Positions 1 through 6,543 of a stretch of 12,581 nucleotides of DNA are shown here, piece after piece. This DNA is from Candidatus Krumholzibacteriia bacterium (GTDB lineage: Bacteria; Krumholzibacteriota; Krumholzibacteriia; LZORAL124-64-63), in contig JACZKN010000054.1 in the NCBI GenBank assembly GCA_014859985.1, forward strand, positions 1 to 12,581. The letters are read 5' to 3'. The position numbers and the translations under genes were made by a program. The first letter of the stretch is position 1. The number at the start of each line of letters is the position of its first letter. The notes under the pieces were generated by a model. It searched no databases. It saw only the letters and a program-made list of their open reading frames with translations, and was not told where the DNA came from.

Positions 1-1866
1 CTCCCAGGCCGCTGCGTCGGCCAGCGTGTGCAGGTCCAGGGTGCGGGGCGCGGCAGGAGCGCCGGCCGCCGCCCCCGCCAGGCCGGCCTCGTCCCAGACG
101 CCCAGCACGAGTTTCGTGGCCTGGAAGATCTTGTTGCAGAAGTTGCGGCCCACCTCGAGGGTCGGTTCCTCGAAATTGATGTCCGCTCCCGTGGGCGTCA
201 GCATCACCAGGCTGCAACGCAGGGCGTCGGCGCCGTAGACGTCGATCAGGTCGATGGGGTCGGGGCTGTTGCCCAGCGACTTGCTCATCTTGCGGCCCTG
301 CCCGTCGCGCACGATGCCGGTGAAGAGCACCTCGCCGAAGGGCTTCTCGCCCAGGAACTCGTAGCTCGCCATGATCATGCGCGCGACCCAGAAGAAGATG
401 ATGTCGGCCGCCGTGACCATCACCGTGGTGGGGTGGAAGCGCTCCAGGTCGGGCGTGCGCCCGGGCCAGCCCAGGGGCGAGAAGGTCCACAGCCAGCTGG
501 AGAACCAGGTATCGAGCACGTCCTCGTCCTGGGCCAGGTCCGTGCTTCCGCAGTGGGGACAGGCCCCGGGCGCCGCGGAGGCGGCGATCTCCGCCGCGCA
601 GCCGCCGCAGTACCACACGGGGATCCGGTGCCCCCACCACAGCTGCCGGCTGATGCACCAGTCGCGGATGTTGCGCATCCAGTTGTGGTAGACGCCGACC
701 CAGCGCTCGGGGTACAGGGTGATCTCGCCCGATTCCACCGCCCTGACCGCGGGCGCGGCCAGCTCGTCCATCTTCAGGAACCATTGGCGCGAGAGGTACG
801 GCTCGATCACGGCGCCGCAGCGGTCGTGGTGCCCCACCTGGTGGACGTGATTCTCCACCTTGTCCAGCAGGCCCTCGGCCTCCAGGGCGGCGACGACCCG
901 GCGGCGGCACTCGTCGCGGTCCAGGCCCGCGAAACGGCCCGCCTGTTCGTTCATGACCCCCGACGGCGTCATGCACACCACCTGCGGCAGGTCGTGGCGG
1001 CGGCCCACCTCGAAGTCGTTCGGATCGTGGGCCGGCGTGATCTTCACGAAGCCGGTGCCCTTTTCGGGATCGGCGTGGTGGTCGCCGATGACGGGGATCA
1101 TGCGGTCGGTCAACGGCAGCCGCACCTTGCGGCCGATCAGGCCGCGGCGCTCCGGGTCGGACGGGTGCACCGCGACGGCTGTGTCGCCGAACATCGTCTC
1201 CGGCCGCGTCGTCGCGACGGTGACGTACCCCGGCCCGTCGGCGAACGGGTAGCGCAGGTGCCACAGGTGGCCCTGCACCTCCCTGTGCTCCACCTCGTCG
1301 TCGCTGATGGCCGTCAGGTCGCGGGGGCACCAGTTCACCAGGTAGACGTCCCGGTGGATCAGGCCCTTCTCCTTCAGGCGGACGAAGGCCTCGGTGACGG
1401 CGCGGTTGCGCGCCTCGTCCATGGTGAAGGCCTCGCGGCTCCAGTCCAGGGAGCAGCCCAGGCGCTTGATCTGCCGGACGATGCGGCCGTGGGTGTGCTC
1501 CTTCCAGGCCCAGGCCCTCTCCAGGAACGCCTCGCGTCCCAGCTCGCGCTTGTCCAGACCCTCGTCGGCCAGGAGGCGCGTGACCACCTGTTCGGTGGCG
1601 ATGCTCGCGTGGTCGGTGCCCGGCACCCACAGGGTCGGTCGGCCGCGCATCCGCGCCCAGCGGATCAGCGTGTCCTGGATCGAGTTGCCCAGGCAGTGCC
1701 CCATGTGCAGGATGCCCGTCACGTTGGGCGGCGGCAGGGTGATCACGAACGGCTCGCCGTCCAGGTCCGCCTCGGGCGCGAAGAGGCCCGCCCGCTCCCA
1801 GGCCTCGTACCACTTGGTCTCGAGGCCGCCGGGGGCGTACTGGGCCATGCTGCGGATGTCGTCCAC
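1..1866 (-). CDS. valS: Valine--tRNA ligase, 3' end outside the window
   Basis: Class I aminoacyl-tRNA synthetase that charges tRNA-Val in the cytoplasm. The window holds the N-terminal 622 codons; the usual length is about 880-950. With the GTG at 1866 as residue 1, a PPPNVTG-type segment leads into HMGH at residues 54-57 (the HIGH signature), and KMSKS is at residues 526-530 (277..291). Between them are a Cys-rich knuckle (CGGC, then CPHC) and the segment DEDVLDTWFSSWLW, typical of ValRS just before KMSKS. The gene runs off the left edge inside the region after KMSKS, so the anticodon-binding domain and C-terminal coiled coil are missing. GTG at 1866 is preferred because GGGAG lies 6 bases upstream. 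In-frame ATGs at 1911 and 1848 are alternatives; the residues added by 1911 are basic and do not look conserved. No T-box leader is visible. Confidence 0.97.
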   Translation of the reverse strand, partial: MDDIRSMAQYAPGGLETKWYEAWERAGLFAPEADLDGEPFVITLPPPNVTGILHMGHCLGNSIQDTLIRWARMRGRPTLWVPGTDHASIATEQVVTRLLADEGLDKRELGREAFLERAWAWKEHTHGRIVRQIKRLGCSLDWSREAFTMDEARNRAVTEAFVRLKEKGLIHRDVYLVNWCPRDLTAISDDEVEHREVQGHLWHLRYPFADGPGYVTVATTRPETMFGDTAVAVHPSDPERRGLIGRKVRLPLTDRMIPVIGDHHADPEKGTGFVKITPAHDPNDFEVGRRHDLPQVVCMTPSGVMNEQAGRFAGLDRDECRRRVVAALEAEGLLDKVENHVHQVGHHDRCGAVIEPYLSRQWFLKMDELAAPAVRAVESGEITLYPERWVGVYHNWMRNIRDWCISRQLWWGHRIPVWYCGGCAAEIAASAAPGACPHCGSTDLAQDEDVLDTWFSSWLWTFSPLGWPGRTPDLERFHPTTVMVTAADIIFFWVARMIMASYEFLGEKPFGEVLFTGIVRDGQGRKMSKSLGNSPDPIDLIDVYGADALRCSLVMLTPTGADINFEEPTLEVGRNFCNKIFQATKLVLGVWDEAGLAGAAAGAPAAPRTLDLHTLADAAAWE

Positions 1867-1938
1867 TCTGTGCTCCCGTGCGCGGGTCCGCCGGACGGAC
1901 CGCTTGGGCATGCCTGCCGAAGGGGCCGAGGAACGCTG

Positions 1939-1967
1939 AATCTAACACCTGCTCCGCGGACGGGCAA
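1939..1967 (-). promoter_or_regulatory. Candidate valS promoter
   Basis: On the minus strand, TTGCCC (1962-1967) and TAGATT (1939-1944) are separated by exactly 17 bases, a sigma-70-like arrangement with 4/6 matches in each box. The predicted transcription start near 1932 gives a leader of about 65 bases to the GTG start. This is pattern matching only; promoter consensus in this lineage is unknown to me. Confidence 0.4.
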
Positions 1968-1977
1968 CGACGGCGCG

Positions 1978-2029
1978 GGGTCCCGTGGCGCGGGGACCCT
2001 GGGCGGCCCCGCCCCGATCGCGGGGGCCG
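1978..2029. other. Two adjacent GC hairpins upstream of valS
   Basis: GGGTCCC (1978-1984) pairs with GGGACCC (1993-1999) around an 8-base loop. CGGCCCC (2004-2010) pairs with GGGGCCG (2023-2029). They lie in the 370-base divergent region between valS and the secreted-protein gene, just upstream of the candidate valS promoter. No T-run follows either one, so they are not convincing terminators. Beyond them, about 2040-2236 is distinctly richer in A and T than the rest of the window and holds no ORF I can support. Confidence 0.4.
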
Positions 2030-2148
2030 AGCGCATACCTAGGCAACCTGGTTTGTCCTCTAAGTGCTTCTTGTTGATGTTTTGTACTCTAGCCGGCTTG
2101 GCGTTGGCCCGGAGAGCATGGATTCTTCGTAAATAGCGCAAAAAATAC

Positions 2149-2177
2149 TTTTCACGCCCTGCGATTTGGCGTAGTCT
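2149..2177 (+). promoter_or_regulatory. Candidate promoter of the secreted-protein gene
   Basis: TTTTCA (2149-2154) and TAGTCT (2172-2177) are spaced by 17 bases in the AT-rich part of the intergenic region, about 60 bases before the ATG at 2237. The -10 box is weak (3/6). Confidence 0.3.
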
Positions 2178-2236
2178 GCGAGGCAGGCATAAGCGCCCTG
2201 GAACGCCATCGTCTGGACATACGAGGGGGAACGATT

Positions 2237-2839
2237 ATGAAACAGATTGTTACCGCAGCTTTCCTGTTCACGCTGGTCTTCACTGCCGCCTCCGCGTGGG
2301 CGCAGCTCGATCCCGACGACGACGGCATCGGGGTCTACTTCGATCCCTGCGCCTGCGTCAACTGCGTACCCATGGAGCCGGGCCCGCAGCAGGGCTACAT
2401 CGTGATCACCCATCCGACGGCCCAGCAGGACGGCGTCGGCGGCTGGGAAGCGAAGATCTGGACCGAGGGTCCCGGCGTCATCACCGGCGTGACGTTCCAG
2501 GGGCAGGCGATCAACTTCGCCAACCGTGAGGACGAGTTCATCGTCGGCATCGCCGTTCCGCTGTACAACCCGTTCATGTACCCTGCGGTCATCGTCGCCA
2601 CCATCGACTTCCTGCTGCTGGAGGATTCCGAGCCCCTGCATTGGTACATCGACGGCGTCTACTTCCACTCGCTGCCCGAGAAGGTGCCGGCGTACCTGGA
2701 CGGGGACGACTACAACATCATCATCGAGCTGCAGCAGCCCACGGGCGGCCCTACCATCCCGGTCGCGACCATCAACGGCGACTGCGCCGTGCCCACCACC
2801 GAGGCCAGCTGGGGCGGGGTGAAATCGCTTTTCCGGTAG
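2237..2839 (+). CDS. Small secreted protein with Cys cluster and WGGVKSLFR C-terminus
   Basis: I do not recognise a named family. The 200-residue product begins with a clear Sec signal peptide: a basic MKQ, a hydrophobic core, and a probable cleavage after the AWA at residues 20-22. Next comes an acidic DPDDDG stretch, then IGVYFDPCACVNC with cysteines at 38, 40 and 43. The middle is beta-rich and hydrophobic-aromatic, without membrane segments. The C-terminus is TTEASWGGVKSLFR. The ATG at 2237 follows the strong ribosome site GAGGGGGA. From memory, secreted proteins with 'IGVYFD...C' near the start and 'W(G)xxKxLYR/FR' at the end recur in Eisenbacteria/Krumholzibacteriota-type genomes, where the tail may be a vestigial or export-related tag; that part is inference. 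It appears monocistronic, with its own candidate promoter and a hairpin after it. Confidence 0.85.
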   Translation: MKQIVTAAFLFTLVFTAASAWAQLDPDDDGIGVYFDPCACVNCVPMEPGPQQGYIVITHPTAQQDGVGGWEAKIWTEGPGVITGVTFQGQAINFANREDEFIVGIAVPLYNPFMYPAVIVATIDFLLLEDSEPLHWYIDGVYFHSLPEKVPAYLDGDDYNIIIELQQPTGGPTIPVATINGDCAVPTTEASWGGVKSLFR

Positions 2840-2906
2840 GCGGGACCAAAAGGGAGAACATGGGAGCCGCCCCCCCACGGGGCGGCTTCCTGTTTCCGGT
2901 CCCGCC
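2839..2906 (+). terminator. Nested hairpin after the secreted-protein gene
   Basis: The inner stem GGGAGCCGCCCC (2862-2873) pairs with GGGGCGGCTTCC (2879-2890) around CCCAC, with one G-T wobble, and is followed by TGTTT. An outer perfect stem GGCGGGACC (2839-2847) pairs with GGTCCCGCC (2898-2906). The short T-poor tract makes it a plausible but not classic intrinsic terminator. It could also act as an mRNA 3' stabiliser. Confidence 0.6.
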
Positions 2907-2921
2907 GCGCCGTGCTAGGAT
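2893..2921 (+). promoter_or_regulatory. Weak candidate promoter of the phosphatase gene
   Basis: TTTCCG (2893-2898) and TAGGAT (2916-2921) are spaced by 17 bases. A start near 2928 would leave a short leader before the ribosome site at 2939 and the CTG at 2951, and would exclude the upstream GTG at 2912. The -35 box is poor and overlaps the outer arm of the preceding hairpin. Confidence 0.25.
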
Positions 2922-2938
2922 CGCGGCGCCGCCGATCC

Positions 2939-2943
2939 GGAGG
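2939..2943 (+). promoter_or_regulatory. Shine-Dalgarno deciding a CTG start
   Basis: GGAGG sits 7 bases before an in-frame CTG at 2951. The only earlier ordinary start, GTG at 2912, has no purine-rich sequence upstream and abuts the hairpin ending at 2906. The GTG at 2958 is out of frame. Confidence 0.6.
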
Positions 2944-2950
2944 TTCCGCC

Positions 2951-5521
2951 CTGCGCCGTGATCGCCTCACGCCCCCGTCCCCTTCCGAGCGCGCGACGCG
3001 CCTGCTTGGCCTCGCGGTGGCCGCCCCCCTGCTGCTGGCGCTGGCGCTGCCGGTCGCCCTGAACATCGCCCGCGGACCCGACTTCGGCCTCTCCGTGCAC
3101 GAGCTGAGGATCGTCAGCCTGCGCGACGGCGGTCCTGCCGCGGTCGCGGGGCTCGTACCCGGCGACCGGCTCGCCACCGTCGGCGGCAGCGCCGTCCGGA
3201 GCATGGCCCAGTACTACGCGGCGATGGCGGCGGCGGCATCCCTCGAGCCCCTGGAAGTGGAAGTCCTGCGCGACGGACGGCCCCGCACCGCCACGCTCGT
3301 GCCGGCGCGCCCGACCCGCGGCAGCATGATCCGCCACTACAGCACCTGGTTGACCGGCCTGGCCTTCCTGGCCATCGGCTGGTGGGTGCTCCTGCAGCGG
3401 GGCGACCTGGTGGCCCGCAACTTCTTCGCCCTGTGCTTCATCTTCGCCTTCTTCCTGAGCGACGTGCCCAACCATCCGAACGTGACCTACATGGTGGTCA
3501 AGGACCACCTGCGCACGTTGATGCAGTACCTGCTGCCCGCCTACTTCCTGCGCTTCTTCCTGTTGTTTCCCAGCCCGGACCGGCACGTCCCCCGGGCGGC
3601 GACGCGGCGCGTCCAGCGGCTGCTGCTGGGCCCCGGCCTGTTGCTCTTCGCCGCCAGCGCCGCGCTCGAACCGGTCCTGCGGCAGCCCCCCGGTACCGCG
3701 GCCCACGGGCTGGTGCAGGCGGCCAGCCTGGTTTACGCCCTGGGGTTCTTCCTGGCGGGGCTGGTGGTCTTCGCCCGGCGCGCGCTGCGCCGCGACCGGC
3801 CCATCCGGCGCACCAAGATGCTGGTGGTGCTGGCGGGGCTGGCGGCCGGCCTGCTCCCCTTCCTGGCAGCCATGGTGCTGGCGAACGTCGTCCCCGACAC
3901 GGCCGAAGGACCGTGGCCGACGCTGGCCCTGAGCCTGGTCCTGGTGCCGGTGAGTTTCGGCCTGGCCATCCTGCGCTACGGGGCCCTGGACGCGGCCTTC
4001 GTGGTGCGGGTCAGCCTGATCTACGGCCTGCTGACCCTGCTGCTGGTGGCGGCCTTCTTCCTGGTGGTGGTCGGCCTGGGCACACTGCTCTCGCGGGTCT
4101 TCGCCGTGTCCGCGTATCCGTTGCTGCTGATCATCGCCGCGGGCAGCAGCCTGGCGGTGCAGCCCCTGCGCCGCCTCGTGCAGGACTGGATCGACCATGC
4201 CCTCTATCCCGCGCGCAGGGTGCACCGGCGCACCGTCGCCGGCCTGGGCGACGAGTTGGCCGGCCTGATCGAACTGGACGACGTGGTGGCGGCTCTCGGC
4301 GGGCGCCTGCGCGAACTGTACCGTCCCGACACCTTCTCCGTGCAGCTGTCCCCCGGGCCCGGCCTGGACTTCGCGGCCCCCGACGGCAGCGGCGGCCTTG
4401 CGGCGGACAGCACCCTGGTCCAGCTGCTCGGCCGCCTGCGGCGGCCGGTCTTCACCGAGGAGGCGGAGGACCTCCTGTTCACCGAGGACGTCGACGCCTC
4501 GTCGCTGCGCCTGCTGACGCGGCTGGGCGCGGTGCTGCTGGTGCCCCTGGTCAGCGGCAACCGCCTGGTGGGCTTCCTCTGCTTCGGCGCCAAGGGCGGG
4601 GGCGCCCTCTACACGCAGGAGGACCTGGCCAACCTGCGGGGGCTGGCCCTGCAGGTGGGTTCGATCATCGAGAGCCGGCGCCTGTACCGGGACGTCCTGG
4701 AACAGGAGCGTCTCGAGGCGGAACTGGCGGTCGCGCGGGACATCCAGGCCAGGCTGCTGCCCACCGCGCCCCTGGTCACCCCGGCCTACGCGGTGGCCGG
4801 ACGCAACGTGCCCTGCCGGGCCGTAGGCGGGGACTACTTCGACTATTTCCTGCGGGAGAACGGGCACCTGGCGCTGGCCATCGCCGACGTGGCCGGCAAG
4901 GGCGTGCCGGCCGCGCTGCTGATGACCACGGTGTGCACGGTCTTCCGGCGCGAGGCCGAGGGTGGCGATCCGCCGGCCGCGGTGGTCCGCCGCGTCAACG
5001 CCCGGGTGGGCGAACGGATCACCCCGGGCCGTTTCGTCAGCTTCTTCTTCGCCGACCTGGACCCCGGCGGCGGCCTGCTGAGCTACTGCAACGCCGGGAT
5101 GGACCCGCCGGTGCTGCTGCGCCCGGGCAGCGGGCACCACCAGCGCCTGCGCAAGGGCGGGCCGGTGCTGGGGGCGGCGCCGGACCATCCCTACCGCGAG
5201 GGCGCGCTGCGGCTGGCGGCCGGCGACCGGCTCTTCCTGCACACCGACGGGCTGACCGACGAGCGCAATCCGGCCGGCGAGTTCTTCGACGTGGAGCGCC
5301 TGCTCGTGGCGGTCGAGGCGGACCTGGAGGCGGAACCGGACAAACTGCTCGGCAGGGTTTTTGCCGCTGTGGACGCCTTCGGCGGCGGCTCGGAATCGGA
5401 CGACAAGACCGCCATCCTCTTGTCCATCAAGGAATTATGTGGTTATCGGAACGACGGCCCTCTTTTTGCACAGGCAGGGCGGGATCCGGTCGATACCCGC
5501 GGGCTGCCGGGGGCGCGATAA
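2951..5521 (+). CDS. Membrane PDZ-GAF SpoIIE-type PP2C protein phosphatase
   Basis: Probable Ser/Thr phosphatase acting in a partner-switch signalling pathway, anchored in the inner membrane. Numbering from CTG 2951 (856 residues): a hydrophobic segment at about 16-35; a PDZ-like domain at about 49-120 (GGPAAVAGLVPGDRLATVGG); about eight or nine transmembrane segments between 133 and 405; a GAF-like domain at about 440-575; a helical linker at about 571-604 (LEAELAVARDIQARLLP); then the SpoIIE/PP2C domain to about 825. All metal-binding motifs are present: GGDYFD (D628, D631), IADVAGKG (D646), TDGLTDERN (D766) and SDDKTA (D817, D818). The last ~30 residues do not look conserved and overlap the structured leader of the next ORF. 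No anti-sigma or anti-anti-sigma partner is in the window, so the target is unknown. GTG at 2912 (869 residues) is the alternative start. Confidence 0.9.
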   Translation: MRRDRLTPPSPSERATRLLGLAVAAPLLLALALPVALNIARGPDFGLSVHELRIVSLRDGGPAAVAGLVPGDRLATVGGSAVRSMAQYYAAMAAAASLEPLEVEVLRDGRPRTATLVPARPTRGSMIRHYSTWLTGLAFLAIGWWVLLQRGDLVARNFFALCFIFAFFLSDVPNHPNVTYMVVKDHLRTLMQYLLPAYFLRFFLLFPSPDRHVPRAATRRVQRLLLGPGLLLFAASAALEPVLRQPPGTAAHGLVQAASLVYALGFFLAGLVVFARRALRRDRPIRRTKMLVVLAGLAAGLLPFLAAMVLANVVPDTAEGPWPTLALSLVLVPVSFGLAILRYGALDAAFVVRVSLIYGLLTLLLVAAFFLVVVGLGTLLSRVFAVSAYPLLLIIAAGSSLAVQPLRRLVQDWIDHALYPARRVHRRTVAGLGDELAGLIELDDVVAALGGRLRELYRPDTFSVQLSPGPGLDFAAPDGSGGLAADSTLVQLLGRLRRPVFTEEAEDLLFTEDVDASSLRLLTRLGAVLLVPLVSGNRLVGFLCFGAKGGGALYTQEDLANLRGLALQVGSIIESRRLYRDVLEQERLEAELAVARDIQARLLPTAPLVTPAYAVAGRNVPCRAVGGDYFDYFLRENGHLALAIADVAGKGVPAALLMTTVCTVFRREAEGGDPPAAVVRRVNARVGERITPGRFVSFFFADLDPGGGLLSYCNAGMDPPVLLRPGSGHHQRLRKGGPVLGAAPDHPYREGALRLAAGDRLFLHTDGLTDERNPAGEFFDVERLLVAVEADLEAEPDKLLGRVFAAVDAFGGGSESDDKTAILLSIKELCGYRNDGPLFAQAGRDPVDTRGLPGAR

Positions 5522-5600
5522 CCCCCTCAAGGGAACGACGGGACGGCCGAATCCACAACGGTCCGCAACTGTCGCACCCCTGGCACGGAAAGGGGGGATC
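5441..5600 (+). ncRNA. Structured leader, weakly resembling a cobalamin riboswitch core
   Basis: GGTTATCG (5441-5448) pairs perfectly with CGATAACC (5516-5523), closing a GC-rich internal hairpin. Downstream, AAGGGAAC (5529-5536), GAATCC (5549-5554) and ACGGTCCGCAACTGT (5558-5572) occur in the order and near the spacing of the AGGGAA / GGTG-AATCC / CnGnCCCGCnACTGT core of cobalamin riboswitches. ACGGT/ACTGT forms the P6-like stem. ACCCCT (5576-5581) can pair with the AGGGG of the next ribosome site, and so can ACCCCCT at 5521-5527, which overlaps the first stem. Against the call: GGTG is absent, the P5 pairing is weak, and the GCCACTG and AGCCAGGAGACC-type B12 boxes are not present. Some other structured RNA, or chance, is possible. 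Confidence 0.3.
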
Positions 5601-5603
5601 GTC

Positions 5604-5672
5604 ATGGAATACGCGCTGACCGTCGTCACCGTGCTCACCCTGATCGATCTCTTTTGGTGGTTGAGAAAATGA
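5604..5672 (+). CDS. 22-residue hydrophobic membrane peptide
   Basis: A small ORF of 23 codons including the stop, too short for standard gene callers. The ATG follows AAGGGGGGA by a good spacing. The product starts MEY, has one hydrophobic stretch (ALTVVTVLTLIDLFWW, with one Asp inside) and ends LRK, a sensible positive-inside anchor for a single membrane span. I recognise no family. It is about the size of KdpF-like or CydX-like accessory peptides, but there is no kdp, cyd or similar operon here. It may be a regulatory leader peptide, a small membrane protein or a chance ORF. It is the only reading frame between the structured leader and the hairpin at 5687. Confidence 0.45.
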   Translation: MEYALTVVTVLTLIDLFWWLRK

Positions 5673-5686
5673 TCGTGAGTCCCTAG

Positions 5687-5725
5687 GACCCCTGGTTGTC
5701 AGGCTCGAGGCCGCAGCCAGGGGTC
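5687..5725. terminator. Hairpin between convergent genes
   Basis: GACCCCTGG (5687-5695) pairs perfectly with CCAGGGGTC (5717-5725). The stem can extend inward by about four more pairs with wobbles, and the loop contains GGCTCGAGGCC. It lies between the plus-strand small ORF (ends 5672) and the minus-strand thioredoxin gene (ends 5779), where a bidirectional terminator is expected. Neither side has a T-run, so a Rho-independent mechanism is uncertain. Confidence 0.45.
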
Positions 5726-5778
5726 AACCTCTGCCCGGCACCACCGACCCGCTCCCGCGCCGCGCCGCCGGCAACCGT

Positions 5779-6324
5779 TCAGGACCCGAGCACCCCCCGC
5801 AGCGCCGCCTCGTAGTCCGCCTTCGCGTAGGCGCCCACCCAGATCTCGCGGATCACTCCCTCGGCGTCGATCAGGTAGGTGGTCGGGATGCTCTGCAGCC
5901 CGCCGTAGTCGCGGGCCGTCTCGTACTCTTCGTCCATCAGGGCGTTGGGGAAGGTCAGGTTGCGGTCGGCGAGGAACCTGGCCACGGCGTCGCGGCCGTC
6001 GCGGCCGAAAGCCACGCCCACGACGGTCAGTCGGCCGTCGTACTGGTCGTGCAGTTCCTGCAGGTGGGGCATCGCCCGCCGGCAGGGCGGGCACCAGGTG
6101 TCCCAGAAGTCGAGGATGACGGCCCGGCCCCGCAGGTCGGACAGGCGGAGCGTGCCGCCGCCCACCTTCTCCAGGGTGAAGTCGGGCGCCGGGGTGCCCT
6201 TGGCGGCCACCGCGGCAGCCCCGGAGGCGGCGGGGCGGTCCTTGTCGCCGCAGCCCGCAGCCAGGGCCAACAGGAGAACCGGGAGCGCGCCCGCGCGCAG
6301 GCGGGCCGGCAGGAACGTGGGCAC
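5779..6324 (-). CDS. TlpA/ResA-like thioredoxin-fold lipoprotein
   Basis: Membrane-anchored periplasmic thiol-disulfide oxidoreductase, 181 residues. A hydrophobic signal ends in LAAGC, with Cys25 the likely lipidated residue. An Ala/Gly linker follows, then an AhpC-TSA/redoxin fold from about residue 44 (APDFTL). The active site WCPPC has Cys78 and Cys81, and the cis-proline loop SIPTTYLID has Pro147. This combination is typical of TlpA/ResA/CcmG proteins that reduce substrates such as apocytochrome c. The GTG start at 6324 is chosen because GGAGG lies 7 bases upstream and the signal peptide starts there; the frame stays open for 600 codons upstream only because it is antisense to dsbD. It is divergent from dsbD and probably shares its redox pathway. 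Confidence 0.92.
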   Translation of the reverse strand: MPTFLPARLRAGALPVLLLALAAGCGDKDRPAASGAAAVAAKGTPAPDFTLEKVGGGTLRLSDLRGRAVILDFWDTWCPPCRRAMPHLQELHDQYDGRLTVVGVAFGRDGRDAVARFLADRNLTFPNALMDEEYETARDYGGLQSIPTTYLIDAEGVIREIWVGAYAKADYEAALRGVLGS

Positions 6325-6355
6325 AGGGAGTCCTCCGGTCTTGAGGTGGCAGGCC

Positions 6356-6374
6356 GCCGGGCCGAAGGCCCGGC
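6356..6374. other. Perfect hairpin in the thioredoxin gene leader
   Basis: GCCGGGCC and GGCCCGGC form an 8-bp perfect stem with the 3-base loop GAA. It is about 30 bases upstream of the GTG at 6324, inside the divergent region with dsbD. It may influence translation or be a protein-binding dyad. Confidence 0.35.
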
Positions 6375-6451
6375 CGTTGGCGGCACCGGGGCCAATGTCG
6401 TCAACGATGCAGGACTTCGCAACTGTCGCCGGAATCGCGGGAACCCCGGCC

Positions 6452-6479
6452 TTGTGCCAGGCATATTCCAGCGTATAGT
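6452..6479 (+). promoter_or_regulatory. Candidate dsbD promoter
   Basis: TTGTGC (6452-6457) and TATAGT (6474-6479, 5/6) are spaced by 16 bases in the 219-base divergent region, giving a leader of about 58 bases to the ATG at 6544. I found no equally good promoter for the divergent thioredoxin gene. Confidence 0.45.
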
Positions 6480-6543
6480 TACGCCGAACCGCCGCCGCAC
6501 CGCCCCGTGCAGGCTTTCCCGTACCCCGGAGGACACCTCCCCG

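Noticed and set aside
28..2136. 702-codon plus-strand ORF over valS
   Set aside because: Antisense to a clear valine--tRNA ligase; the translation is His/Ala/Arg-rich with no motif, a normal result of high GC content.
2915..5242. 775-codon minus-strand ORF over the phosphatase
   Set aside because: Antisense shadow rich in Gln, Gly and His with no domain; the plus strand carries intact PP2C motifs.
5441..5600. c-di-AMP (ydaO) riboswitch, suggested by CCGAATCC
   Set aside because: The AGCTAACC and GGGGAACC-type ydaO elements are absent; the match is limited to eight bases.
3382..5619. 745-codon plus-strand ORF in another frame of the phosphatase
   Set aside because: Pro/Ala/Gly/Arg-only composition, no motif, same region as the real gene.
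5564..6429. The 12-mer CGCAACTGTCGC at 5564-5575 and 6418-6429
   Set aside because: A single exact 12-base match is expected by chance in 12 kb of GC-rich DNA, and the flanks differ. I do not call a shared operator or riboswitch element from it.
6049..6543. Upstream extension of dsbD
   Set aside because: Antisense to the thioredoxin gene; the signal peptide and GGAGGA support ATG 6544.
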